From: Paraburkholderia metrosideri
GTDB taxonomy: Bacteria; Pseudomonadota; Gammaproteobacteria; Burkholderiales; Burkholderiaceae
DNA: 64,000 nucleotides
NCBI RefSeq assembly: GCF_904848625.1
Contig: NZ_CAJHCP010000001.1
Coordinates: 1 to 64,000 of the forward strand
Direction of reading: 5' to 3'
Position 1 is the stretch's first letter, and every line of letters starts with the position of its first letter. The translations under genes and the position numbers were made by a program. Under the pieces are notes generated by a model, which saw only the letters and a list, made by a program, of their open reading frames with translations, made no database searches and was not told the origin of the DNA. This document shows, one piece after another, positions 35,101 through 44,059 of the stretch.

Positions 35101-35146
35101 AAGCCACCGCGCGGTCAATCCCGATTGCCTGCGCGGTGGCTTTTTG
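35101..35146 (+). terminator. Terminator after the tRNA-Leu fragment
   Basis: Stem AGCCACCGCGC / GCGCGGTGGCT with an ~18-nt loop, then TTTT. It separates acs and the tRNA remnant from the symporter genes. Confidence 0.85.
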
Positions 35147-35158
35147 ATACATAGGCGC

Positions 35159-35548
35159 ATGACCGCGCCGCACCACTCCTCTCATGCAACGCTGAACCCC
35201 GCGCCCGAACCGCCTGCGGTCTCGGCGGCGATGGCGCGCGCGCATCGGACCTACTGGCGCTTCAACCTCGTGCTGATCGCCGCGCTGATGGCGCTTGGCT
35301 TCGTCGTCTCGTTCGTGTTGCCGTTGATGGCGCCCGCGTTGTCGCAAGTGCGTGTCGGCGGCTTCAGGTTGCCGTTCTACTTCGGCGCACAGGGCGCGAT
35401 CCTCGTGTACCTTGCGTTGATCGTCGTGTATATCGTGCTGATGCAGCAAGCCGACCGTCGGCTGCAACGCGCTTTCGATGCCGATGCCAACGAGCGTCGG
35501 CAAGCCGATGCCAGCGTGCCCGCCAACGAACGCGAACGCGGACGCTGA
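35159..35548 (+). CDS. DUF485/DUF4212-type small subunit of solute symporter
   Basis: 129 residues with two membrane helices (FNLVLIAALMALGFVVSFVLP and FGAQGAILVYLALIVVYIVLM) and the HRTYWRFNL motif typical of small partners of VC_2705-type symporters (DUF4212) or YjcH. Its stop is 8 nt before the symporter start, so the two work as a pair. Start at the ATG 35159; a TTG at 35144 lies within the terminator. Confidence 0.85.
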   Translation: MTAPHHSSHATLNPAPEPPAVSAAMARAHRTYWRFNLVLIAALMALGFVVSFVLPLMAPALSQVRVGGFRLPFYFGAQGAILVYLALIVVYIVLMQQADRRLQRAFDADANERRQADASVPANERERGR

Positions 35549-35556
35549 GCCACTCG

Positions 35557-37575
35557 ATGAAGCTCACGCATCGGCTCATCCGCTCTTACGCGCTTTATAC
35601 GCTCGGCTTTCTGCTTTTCATTTACGTAATGTGGCGCATCGAGCGCACGACCGGTCCGGGTGTGTGGATCGGCTATGTGTTCCTGTTCGTGCCGATCGCC
35701 GTGTATGCAGTGATCGGCTTGCTGTCGCGCACGTCCGATCTGGTCGAATACTACGTCGCGGGGCGGCGCGTACCGTCCGCATTCAATGGCATGGCGACCG
35801 CTGCCGACTGGTTGTCGGCGGCGTCGTTCATTGGTCTCGCCGGCTCGATCTATGCAACCGGATACGACGGCCTCGCGTATCTGATGGGCTGGACCGGCGG
35901 CTATTGCCTCGTCGCGTTCCTGCTCGCGCCGTATGTGCGCAAGCTCGCGCGCTACACGATTCCCGATTTCCTCGGCACGCGTTTTTCGAGCAACGCGGTC
36001 CGCGGACTCGCGGCCCTGGCCGCCATTCTTTGCTCGTTCGTTTATCTGGTCGCGCAGATTCAGGGCGTGGGGCTGATCGCAACACGTTTTATCGGCGTGG
36101 ATTTCGCGGTCGGTATTTTCTGCGGACTCGCGGGCATTCTGGTGTGTTCGTTTCTCGGCGGCATGCGCGCGGTCACGTGGACCCAGGTCGCGCAGTACAT
36201 CATCCTGATCGCCGCGATCCTGATACCTGTGTCGATGATCGCGCACAAAGACGGCCTTGGCTGGGTGCCGCAATTCAGCTACGGTCGATTGATGGAGCGC
36301 ATGGAAAGTCTCGAGAAACAGGTGCGCGACGCACCGCTCGAACAGACCGTCCGTGACGATTACCGACGCCGCGCGACGCTGATGCAGATGCGACTCGACA
36401 CGTTGCCGCAATCGTTCGTCGACGAGAAGCTGCGTCTTACGCAGGAGGTCGCTGATCTACGCCGCCACAACGGCCCATTGCGCGACATCAAGGAACGCGA
36501 GAGGGCGCTCGAACAGTTCCCCCGCGACGCCGCTGCCGCGCAGATTGTCTGGACCCAACGCCGCGATGAAATGCTGATGCGCGCGGCCGCGCCGGTGCCG
36601 ATGCACGAACCGTTTCCCACCACCAGCGACGAAGACCGGCGCACGCATGAGCGCAATTTTCTTTCGCTGCTGCTGTGCCTGTCGTTGGGAACCGCGAGCT
36701 TGCCGCATATCCTGACGCGCTATAACACGACGACGTCGGTGGCCTCCGCGCGCCGCTCGGTCGGCTGGACGCTTTTCTTCGTCGCGCTGTTTTATCTGAC
36801 GGTGCCGGTGCTGGCCGTGCTGATCAAGTACGAGATGCTGACCAGCCTGGTCGGCCATCATTTTTCGGATTTGCCGCAGTGGCTGACGCAATGGCGCAAG
36901 GTCGAGCCGAGCCTGATCAGTCTGGCCGACACCAACGGCGATGGCATCGTGCGTTGGAGCGAGATTCAGATGCAGCCCGATATGGTCGTGCTCGCCGCGC
37001 CCGAAATCGCGGGGCTGCCGTATGTGATGTCGGGGTTGATTGCGGCAGGCGCGCTGGCCGCGGCGCTTTCCACTGCGGATGGTTTGCTGCTCACGATCGC
37101 CAATGCGTTATCGCACGACGTGTATTACCACATGGTCGATCCGGGCGCGTCGAGTCAGCGGCGCGTGACGATCTCGAAGATCCTGCTGCTGGGCGTGGCG
37201 TTGTTTGCGTCGTATGTGGCGTCGTTGAATACGGGGAATATTCTGTTTCTGGTGGGCGCGGCGTTTTCACTGGCGGCGTCCAGTCTGTTTCCGGTGCTGG
37301 TGCTGGGCGTGTTCTGGAAGCGCACGACGCGGCTTGGCGCGGTGGCCGGCATGGTGGCGGGGCTGGTGGTGTGCATCTATTACATCGTCTCGACGTACCC
37401 GTTCTTTACGCAGATGACGGGGTTCGCCGGCGGCCGATGGTTCGGTATCGAGCCGATCAGTTCAGGCGTGTTCGGCGTGCCGGCGGGGTTTCTGGTGGCG
37501 ATTGGGGTGAGTCTGATCGACAGAAAACCGGATGCTTATACGATCGCATTGGTCGACTATATCCGGCATCCTTAG
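35557..37575 (+). CDS. Sodium:solute symporter, ActP-like/VC_2705-type, with EF-hand and coiled-coil insert
   Basis: 672 residues, larger than E. coli ActP (549). SSS-family core: DLVEYYVAGRRVPSAFNGMATAADWLSAASFIG, GTASLPHILTRYNTT and LSTADGLLLTIANALSHDVYY. Likely imports acetate or a related carboxylate for Acs. Two extra modules are visible. Residues ~242-362 are charged, Leu-heptad-rich and probably coiled coil, on the side after a membrane helix. Residues 458-469 are DTNGDGIVRWSE, a complete EF-hand calcium loop (Asp1, Asn3, Asp5, Gly6, Val8, Glu12). Calcium control of transport is inference. Confidence 0.9.
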   Translation: MKLTHRLIRSYALYTLGFLLFIYVMWRIERTTGPGVWIGYVFLFVPIAVYAVIGLLSRTSDLVEYYVAGRRVPSAFNGMATAADWLSAASFIGLAGSIYATGYDGLAYLMGWTGGYCLVAFLLAPYVRKLARYTIPDFLGTRFSSNAVRGLAALAAILCSFVYLVAQIQGVGLIATRFIGVDFAVGIFCGLAGILVCSFLGGMRAVTWTQVAQYIILIAAILIPVSMIAHKDGLGWVPQFSYGRLMERMESLEKQVRDAPLEQTVRDDYRRRATLMQMRLDTLPQSFVDEKLRLTQEVADLRRHNGPLRDIKERERALEQFPRDAAAAQIVWTQRRDEMLMRAAAPVPMHEPFPTTSDEDRRTHERNFLSLLLCLSLGTASLPHILTRYNTTTSVASARRSVGWTLFFVALFYLTVPVLAVLIKYEMLTSLVGHHFSDLPQWLTQWRKVEPSLISLADTNGDGIVRWSEIQMQPDMVVLAAPEIAGLPYVMSGLIAAGALAAALSTADGLLLTIANALSHDVYYHMVDPGASSQRRVTISKILLLGVALFASYVASLNTGNILFLVGAAFSLAASSLFPVLVLGVFWKRTTRLGAVAGMVAGLVVCIYYIVSTYPFFTQMTGFAGGRWFGIEPISSGVFGVPAGFLVAIGVSLIDRKPDAYTIALVDYIRHP

Positions 37576-37635
37576 ACGGCTTTGCGGATGGGTGTGGCAT
37601 AAGGCGCGAAGTTTGCTATAATTCGGCTCCCCGCC

Positions 37636-37726
37636 GGAGAGATGGATGAGCGGTTTAAGTCGCACGCCTGGAAAGCGTGTATAGGTTAATAACCTATCCG
37701 GGGTTCGAATCCCCGTCTCTCCGCCA
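37636..37726 (+). tRNA. tRNA-Ser (anticodon GGA)
   Basis: 91 nt including encoded CCA. Acceptor GGAGAGA pairs with TCTCTCC; anticodon loop CTGGAAA gives GGA; class II variable arm ATAGGT-TAATA-ACCTAT; T arm CGGGG-TTCGAAT-CCCCG. A TATAAT at 37617-37622 lies 14 bp upstream, and a strong terminator follows. Confidence 0.97.
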
Positions 37727-37740
37727 AGAACAAATGATAA

Positions 37741-37778
37741 GCCGTTGAATCCACTAGGATTCAACGGCTTTTTGTTTT
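37741..37778 (+). terminator. Terminator after tRNA-Ser
   Basis: 12-bp stem GCCGTTGAATCC / GGATTCAACGGC with ACTA loop and TTTTTGTTTT tail, 14 bp after the tRNA. Confidence 0.96.
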
Positions 37779-38049
37779 GGCGCCCCGCAGACGGCTATCC
37801 GGTCGATGGCAGAACCCGCTCCGATCCCCGCCAGCATCCACCGCGAACAGATTGCGTACAATTGCCGCTCCTCCCCGAACCGGCGAAAGAAGAGTGCGTG
37901 CCACACACCCCGCGCGAAGCCGTCAGCTGAACCAGTCAGCACAACCTCACTGCGAGTTCGGGTTTGAAGCCAGCATGACCACCCATCATCACCTAACGGC
38001 GATCGAGACCACTTGCGCCATTGGGCCAGCCCCGTAACGAACTCACACC

Positions 38050-39303
38050 ATGTCCACCGACCCGACCGGCTCCGAATCCTTCAGCTTGCCAAAACACCCC
38101 GCATTCCAGCGGTTCTGGTGCACACGTATCTTCTCGTCGCTGTCATTCCAGATGCTCGCCGTCGCCATGGGCTGGCACATCTATGCGCTCACTCATAGCG
38201 CGTTCGCGCTTGGCCTCGTGGGCCTAGCGCAGTTTCTGCCGATGTTCGCGTTGACGCTCGTCGTCGGCCACGTCGCCGACACATTCGACCGCCGCCGCAT
38301 CGCAGCCATCTGTCAGAGTCTCGAAAGCGTCGCTGCGTTGCTATTCGCGTTCGGCACGTTCGGTGGCTGGATCAGTGCGCCAGTCATCTATGTGCTCGCA
38401 GCATGCGTCGGTGCGGCTCGCGCGTTCGAATCGCCGGCAGTCGCTTCGCTGCTGCCGGCCGTCGTGCCTCGTGGGCAATTGCCCAAGGCGACCGCATGGG
38501 CCACGTCCGCGAATCAGACTGCGCAGATCGCGGGGCCTGCATTGGGCGGCCTGCTTTACGGCATCGGCCCCGGCACGGTCTATCTCGCGTGCGCGCTATC
38601 GTTCGCCGCCGCTGCGGCGGCCGTGTGGAGTATTCCGCTGCAGACCAAACCGGCCGTTCGCGCACCGGTTACGCTCGAATCGGTGTTCTCGGGTATTGCC
38701 TTTATCCGCAAGGAGCCCGTGATTCTCGGTGCGTTGTCGCTCGATCTTTTCGCGGTGCTGTTCGGCGGTGCGACTGCATTGCTGCCCATTTTTGCGCGCG
38801 ACGTCCTGCACGCGGGTCCGTTGGGTCTTGGTCTGCTGCGCTCAGGCACGGCCATTGGTGCACTTGCAGGCACGATCTGGCTCGCGCATTTTCCGTTGCG
38901 TAACCGGCCCGGCGCGGCGATGTTCGGCGGCGTGATTGCATTCGGTCTAGCCACACTGGTGTTCGGTCTGTCGAATCAGTTTTTCGTGTCGCTGCTTGCG
39001 TTGATTGTGCTGGGCGCGTCCGACACCATCAGTGTGGTCGTGCGTCTGTCACTCGTACAGTTGCGTACGCCGGATGAAATGCTCGGCAGGGTGAGTGCGG
39101 TCAATTCGCTTTTCATCGGGACGTCGAATCAATTGGGCGAATTCGAATCGGGTGTGACCGCAGGGTGGTGGGGCGCACGCCCCGCAGTGTTGGTGGGCGG
39201 TATCGCAACGATCACAGTCGCATTGCTATGGATGAAGTTATTTCCGGAACTTCGGCTGACCCGTTCGCTGGAAAAAGAGCCAGAACTGGCGCCGGCCAAA
39301 TGA
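38050..39303 (+). CDS. MFS transporter, EntS-like (MFS_3)
   Basis: 417 residues with ~12 membrane helices. The start region FQRFWCTRIFSSLSFQMLAVAMGWHIYALTHS and the loop GHVADTFDRRRI fit the EntS/MFS_3 branch, which exports siderophores, macrolides or other compounds. No siderophore synthesis genes are near, so the substrate is unknown. The ~270 bp upstream, after the tRNA terminator, show no clear element. A perfect-stem terminator follows. Confidence 0.88.
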   Translation: MSTDPTGSESFSLPKHPAFQRFWCTRIFSSLSFQMLAVAMGWHIYALTHSAFALGLVGLAQFLPMFALTLVVGHVADTFDRRRIAAICQSLESVAALLFAFGTFGGWISAPVIYVLAACVGAARAFESPAVASLLPAVVPRGQLPKATAWATSANQTAQIAGPALGGLLYGIGPGTVYLACALSFAAAAAAVWSIPLQTKPAVRAPVTLESVFSGIAFIRKEPVILGALSLDLFAVLFGGATALLPIFARDVLHAGPLGLGLLRSGTAIGALAGTIWLAHFPLRNRPGAAMFGGVIAFGLATLVFGLSNQFFVSLLALIVLGASDTISVVVRLSLVQLRTPDEMLGRVSAVNSLFIGTSNQLGEFESGVTAGWWGARPAVLVGGIATITVALLWMKLFPELRLTRSLEKEPELAPAK

Positions 39304-39350
39304 GCAGACTCAATCCTGAGTGCCAGATCTGATCGACGATTGAAGATGAG

Positions 39351-39378
39351 CCGCTTCCAGATCTGGAAGCGGTTTTTT
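39351..39378 (+). terminator. Terminator after the MFS transporter gene
   Basis: CCGCTTCCAGA / TCTGGAAGCGG with essentially no loop bases beyond the inner pairs, then eight T. It ends 12 bp before the LuxR stop on the other strand. Confidence 0.92.
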
Positions 39379-39389
39379 TTGACCGGGAT

Positions 39390-40196
39390 CTATTTGATCT
39401 CGTGTTCCAACGCCTGAATAAACAACGAAAATAATTCAGGCTGCGTCGAAATGCCGAGCTTGTTATAAAGATTTCGCCGGTGCACTTTCACTGTTTCCGG
39501 CGAAATTCCGAGCCGTTCGGCAATTGCCTTCGATGAATTTCCCCGCAATACCAGGCGCGCTATTTCCATCTCCCTGTCGGACAGCAACTCGGCGCCAAAT
39601 ACAGCGAGTGTCTGTTGGACCCGTCCTGGCAGATCGCCATTATCGCAATTGTCGTTCGAGAGGGTGTTCATGCATGTCAGATGCTGTTTGATGAGCGAAA
39701 TCACCCACGGTGTGCACACGGCTAGCCGCCCGATCGAGTCGGGGTGAAATCGCGTTCTCGCGCCGAACGACAACATGACCGTGCCTTTTATAGTCGTCTG
39801 ATTGACGACCAGTTGCACTTCGTCTTCTCCCACCACATCGCGGAAATAGGTCAGAAAGTACTCGCTTTGCCGGAATAGATCAGGCGCAATTTCTTCCAGC
39901 CGATGTAAACCATCCGCCAGACCTTCATGCGCGGATTGCAGGAACGGGTCCAGAAGATAGAGCCCATTCAGATAAAACGGCACGGGTGACGGTGACCCTG
40001 CTCCTGCTGGACAGTACTCGGCAAACACATGGGGCGTGCCGTCCGCGACGACCTGCAAGGCGAGTGCATTGTCGAAAGGAATAACTTCGTTAAGAAAGAG
40101 AATCAGGTTCTTCCAGAACCTCGGTTTATTGAGATTGTCGATCAGGCGCGCGAGCGCGTGATGGGTTGCGATTTCCGTGAACAATCGACTATTCAT
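39390..40196 (-). CDS. LuxR-type transcriptional regulator
   Basis: 268 residues. The last ~65 form a LuxR/GerE HTH (LLSDREMEIARLVLRGNSSKAIAERLGISPETVKVHRRNLYNKLGI). The N-terminal ~190 residues are an unassigned sensory region, not an autoinducer-binding domain as far as can be seen. It is divergent from the APC permease/DmpA peptidase operon over ~120 bp and likely controls it. Confidence 0.88.
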   Translation of the reverse strand: MNSRLFTEIATHHALARLIDNLNKPRFWKNLILFLNEVIPFDNALALQVVADGTPHVFAEYCPAGAGSPSPVPFYLNGLYLLDPFLQSAHEGLADGLHRLEEIAPDLFRQSEYFLTYFRDVVGEDEVQLVVNQTTIKGTVMLSFGARTRFHPDSIGRLAVCTPWVISLIKQHLTCMNTLSNDNCDNGDLPGRVQQTLAVFGAELLSDREMEIARLVLRGNSSKAIAERLGISPETVKVHRRNLYNKLGISTQPELFSLFIQALEHEIK

Positions 40197-40315
40197 GCGT
40201 CTGAATCCTGTTGAGTAACCCTAATCGGTAATGGCGCGATGTAAGTTGGAGTCCTACACTTTGCCGACGGTGTTCAAGTATGAGTGCCGAACCAATCGTT
40301 GCAAAGGAGAGCACG

Positions 40316-41719
40316 ATGCAAACCACGGATTTCTCGGCCAGAACACCGGACCTGCCGTTGACGCCGGATACCTCACGCACCCTGAAACAGTCGCTTGGCG
40401 TGTGGGATGTCGTGATGATCACCGTATCGGGCGTCACGCCTGCCAGTTCTCTATTCGTCATCGCGCCAGTTGCGATCCAGCAGGCCGGCAGCGGAGCGGT
40501 TATGTCATTCATTCTGGGTGGCACGCTCGCGTTGGCATTTGCGCTTTGCTATGCGGAATTGGGCGCGGCCCATCGCAGCGCGGGCGGTGAATATGTGATG
40601 GCGAAGCGCGTGTTTGGCGCGCTGCCAGGCTATCTCATTTTCATCGCTATGCTGGCGATCTGCGCATTCATTCCTGCCGTGCTGGCGAGCGGCGCAGCGC
40701 ATTATCTGAACAACGCACTCGGCACAAACTTTAGCGACGAGTCGGTAGCGCTTGTCGTCGTCGTGATGGGGTATGTCGTCGGCACGTTGAACATCAAGAT
40801 TAACGCGTGGATTACGGGGGCATTTCTGGCTGGAGAAGTACTGGTTCTGGTATTGATCGCCTATCTCGGATTCTCGTCGCCGCACCGCGCGATCAGTGCG
40901 CTGATTACACCCGAAGTGGCGAGTAACGGCACGCTTATTCCAGCCACTATTGCGATGCTGATTCCGGCAGTCGGTACGGCGATTTTCTGTTTCAACGGCT
41001 TTGGCGCGGCGGTCCTTCTGGCGGAAGACCTGGAAGGTGGCAACCGTAATGTGGCCAGATCGGTGATCTATTCGCTGCTGGCGATCCTGCTGGTGGAGTT
41101 GATTCCGTTGACGGCAATCGTAATCGGCGCTCCGTCATTGGTCGACCTGTCAGACAGCGCCGATCCGATTGGCTATGTGATCGGCGAATTGGGCAGCCCC
41201 GAGATGACGCGCGTCGTCAGCGCAGGCATTTTCCTGTCGGTGTTCAACGCCATCATCGCTCTGGTGATTCAGATAGGACGTCTGCTCTACAGCAGCGGGC
41301 GTCATGCATTGTGGCTGCGCGGCTGCAATCGCGCCTTTACGCACATCCATCCGAAACTGGATTCGCCGTGGCTTGCCACGCTGGTGATGGCGGTTCCGTC
41401 GACCCTGCTGCTGTTCGTATCGAGTCTCGACCAATTGACGGCTTTCACGGTTGATCTGCTGCTGGTGATCTACATCACAGTCGCATTGGCGGCCTTGTTG
41501 AGCCGCATGATCAGACGGGATGTCGATCATCCCTATCGCATGCCGTTCTGGCCTCTGCCGCCGCTGGTGGCCATCTCTGGCGCGTCATACACGCTGTACA
41601 CGACGCTGGCCGCCGCGAGCGGGCCGCGGGACCTGTACATCATTGGCGGGCTGCTGCTGTTCGGGTTGGTGATGTACGCAGTGTGGGCGCGCCATAGCGC
41701 AACGTTTCATGAAATTTAA
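40316..41719 (+). CDS. APC-family amino acid permease
   Basis: 467 residues from the ATG at 40316 (AAAGGAG 7 nt upstream). Twelve membrane helices; conserved first helix GVWDVVMITVSGVTPASSLFVIAP, later FCFNGFGAAVLLAEDLEGGNRNVARSV, typical of the AAT/APC group. Imports amino acids or peptidase products. The peptidase gene begins 17 nt after its stop. Confidence 0.9.
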   Translation: MQTTDFSARTPDLPLTPDTSRTLKQSLGVWDVVMITVSGVTPASSLFVIAPVAIQQAGSGAVMSFILGGTLALAFALCYAELGAAHRSAGGEYVMAKRVFGALPGYLIFIAMLAICAFIPAVLASGAAHYLNNALGTNFSDESVALVVVVMGYVVGTLNIKINAWITGAFLAGEVLVLVLIAYLGFSSPHRAISALITPEVASNGTLIPATIAMLIPAVGTAIFCFNGFGAAVLLAEDLEGGNRNVARSVIYSLLAILLVELIPLTAIVIGAPSLVDLSDSADPIGYVIGELGSPEMTRVVSAGIFLSVFNAIIALVIQIGRLLYSSGRHALWLRGCNRAFTHIHPKLDSPWLATLVMAVPSTLLLFVSSLDQLTAFTVDLLLVIYITVALAALLSRMIRRDVDHPYRMPFWPLPPLVAISGASYTLYTTLAAASGPRDLYIIGGLLLFGLVMYAVWARHSATFHEI

Positions 41720-41736
41720 ACAGAAGGAATAGAGCA

Positions 41737-42855
41737 ATGCGTATCAGGGAACTCGGCGTGCGTATCGGGCGCGGCATGCCAGGGCGCTTTAATTCGATTA
41801 CCGATGTCGACGGCGTTCGCGTCGGGCATCACACGTTGAATATCGAGGCAGGCGACGCGTCGGTGCATACCGGCGTGACCATCATCGAGCCGCGTGCAGG
41901 CCTTGCACGCAGTCAGCCGTGTTTTGCGGGCTGCCATGTACTGAATGGCAATGGCGATGCAGCCGGTCTTGAATGGATCCGGGAAGCCGGCTGGCTCGCC
42001 ACGCCAATCGCGGTCACCAATACACACAGCGTGGGTGCGGTGCGAGATGCATTGATCGCGGCCGAACGCAACGAAGTGAAAGACAGTGTGTACTGGTGCA
42101 TGCCGGTCGTTCTGGAAACCTTTGATGGAATCCTGAACGATATCTGGGGGCAGCACATTACCGTCGATCATGTCCGCCGTGCGCAAGCCGACGCAAGAAG
42201 CGGGCGGGTGATGGAGGGCAACGTCGGCGGTGGCACGGGAATGATCTGCCACGAGTTCAAGGGCGGTATCGGCACGGCGTCGCGGGTATTGCCACCCGCT
42301 GAAGGTGGCTGGACGGTGGGCGCGTTGGTGCAGGCGAACTATGGCAGACGGGACGCGTTGCGTGTCGCGGGCTATCCGGTGGGGGAGGTGCTGCGCGATA
42401 TCCATTCGCCGTTTCGCGATACCGCGGGTGGCCGTCGGGGAGAAGCGGGTATGGGATCGATCGCGGTCACGCTGGCGACCGACGCACCGTTGCTGCCGCA
42501 TCAATGCACGCGGCTCGCGCAGCGAGCCAGCGTCGGCGTTGCCAGGATGGGCGGCGGAACGGAAGACGGGAGTGGCGACATATTCGTCGCGTTTGCGGTG
42601 GGCAATTCCAATTTGCCGGTGACGGACTACACGCGGATTGGCAAATCCAGCACCGTCGTCACGATGGTGAATAACGATCACATGTCAGCGCTATTTATGG
42701 CCGCCGCTGAAGCGGTCGAGGAAGCGATTGTCAACGCGCTGCTGGCTGCGACCGACATGACCGCGCGAGGCGAGCGAGCGGAGGCGATCGGCGCTGCACG
42801 ATTATTGTCGGCGCTTCACGAAACAGGTTGGCGGTCGACCCGCATGCCGGTCTGA
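41737..42855 (+). CDS. DmpA/BapA-type aminopeptidase (P1 family, S58)
   Basis: 372 residues. N-terminal nucleophile hydrolase-like fold: begins RIRELGVRIGRGMPGRFNSITDVDGVRVGHHT, with the maturation site GMGSIAVTLATDAPL, where cleavage between Gly240 and Ser241 would expose the catalytic Ser. Ends in a MGGGTEDGSGDIFVAFAVGN segment. DmpA and BapA are D-aminopeptidases or beta-peptidases. Next to an amino acid permease and a LuxR regulator it suggests scavenging of D- or beta-amino-acid peptides. Confidence 0.9.
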   Translation: MRIRELGVRIGRGMPGRFNSITDVDGVRVGHHTLNIEAGDASVHTGVTIIEPRAGLARSQPCFAGCHVLNGNGDAAGLEWIREAGWLATPIAVTNTHSVGAVRDALIAAERNEVKDSVYWCMPVVLETFDGILNDIWGQHITVDHVRRAQADARSGRVMEGNVGGGTGMICHEFKGGIGTASRVLPPAEGGWTVGALVQANYGRRDALRVAGYPVGEVLRDIHSPFRDTAGGRRGEAGMGSIAVTLATDAPLLPHQCTRLAQRASVGVARMGGGTEDGSGDIFVAFAVGNSNLPVTDYTRIGKSSTVVTMVNNDHMSALFMAAAEAVEEAIVNALLAATDMTARGERAEAIGAARLLSALHETGWRSTRMPV

Positions 42856-42961
42856 GCGGGCCCATTCCCGTCGGTTGAAGAAGTGCGCGTGCCGATCCAC
42901 GCCGGTTCGCGTTGATTCGCACCCGCTATGATGATGCCATCGTCACTCGGCCAATATCATC

Positions 42962-43879
42962 ATGCGCATTGCTCCTTTACCTCCGCTGCAATGTCTGGTC
43001 GCGTTCGAATCGGCCGTGCGCCATGCGAGTTTCACTAAAGCCGCTGCGGAGCTGCATCTGACGCAAAGCGCCGTGAGCCGGCAAATCGCACAACTCGAAG
43101 ACTTTCTGGGCCGCTCGCTGTTCGTGCGTGAGCACCGCGCATTACGTTTGACGATTGCGGGCGAAGGGTACGCGAAACATGTGCAGTGGTTGCTCGCCAC
43201 GTGCTCGGAAGCCACACTCGACGTGATGAAGCGCTACGGCGATCTGGAACTGACGATCGCATGTTCATCGGGTGTCGCGGTGTTGTGGCTGACACCGCGA
43301 CTCGGCGCGTTTCGTGCCGCGCATCCGAATGTGAAAATCAGAATGATCGTGCGTGACGGGCTCGCATCACTGTCGCCCGCGGAATTCGACGTGGGGTTGT
43401 ACTACAGCCGTCAGCGCGCCGAACCGCATTTCACCGCACGTCGCATTTTCGACGAAGAGGTGTACCCGGTGTGTTCAGCCGGATATCTCGGTGGTCGGGT
43501 GCTGGAACCAGCGGATCTTGCGCACGAAACCCTGCTGATGCAGGAAGACGGTCAACGGCAATGGATGTCATGGCCCGAATGGTTCCGTCTGAACAACGTT
43601 CAGATGCCGGCGTCGCCGCGAGCGGTCGTCGTCAATCATTATCCGCAACTCGTGCAGATGGCGATTTTGGGGCAGGGCATCGTGCTCGGCTGGCGTCATA
43701 TGATCGACGCCTGCCTGAACGAAGGGGTGCTCGTGCGGGCAACACAAGCGTCGGCGAGTCATGGCGGCGGCTATTACGTGGTGTCGCCGAACGACCGCTC
43801 GCAGAATCAGGCGGCGCGCCTGTTCACGCGCTGGCTGTTCGAGCAGGCCGACGAGCAGATGGGTAGAGCGGCAGGCTGA
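42962..43879 (+). CDS. LysR-family regulator, GcvA-like
   Basis: 305 residues. N-terminal HTH (PPLQCLVAFESAVRHASFTKAAAELHLTQSAVSRQIAQLE) of the GcvA/AmpR-like branch, then an effector domain (LELTIACSSGVAVLWLTPRLGAF). It precedes, in the same orientation, the MHS transporter and the amidohydrolase and is probably their regulator. No divergent gene exists. Confidence 0.9.
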   Translation: MRIAPLPPLQCLVAFESAVRHASFTKAAAELHLTQSAVSRQIAQLEDFLGRSLFVREHRALRLTIAGEGYAKHVQWLLATCSEATLDVMKRYGDLELTIACSSGVAVLWLTPRLGAFRAAHPNVKIRMIVRDGLASLSPAEFDVGLYYSRQRAEPHFTARRIFDEEVYPVCSAGYLGGRVLEPADLAHETLLMQEDGQRQWMSWPEWFRLNNVQMPASPRAVVVNHYPQLVQMAILGQGIVLGWRHMIDACLNEGVLVRATQASASHGGGYYVVSPNDRSQNQAARLFTRWLFEQADEQMGRAAG

Positions 43880-43914
43880 CGCCATGCGGGAAATAAGGTT
43901 CGCATGCGCTACAC

Positions 43915-43928
43915 GCATGCATGCATGC
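43915..43928. repeat. GCAT tandem repeat (palindromic) before the MHS transporter gene
   Basis: GCATGCATGCATGC is 3.5 copies of GCAT and fully self-complementary, between the LysR gene and the transporter start. It could be a regulator site or a chance repeat. Confidence 0.5.
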
Positions 43929-44059
43929 GAATCTTTCGTTTCGAAAACAAATCAGGTCTCTCTACGATCAGTGTCATGCATGCGAAAGCGCCATTCGATC
44001 ACGGCGTGGCGCGTTGCCGACCTAATTGCCCGACAGGCAGCCAGATGAGGAAAGAGACC

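Noticed and set aside
37779-38049. Small genes between tRNA-Ser and the MFS transporter
   Set aside because: Short frames on both strands lack ribosome binding sites and recognisable content.
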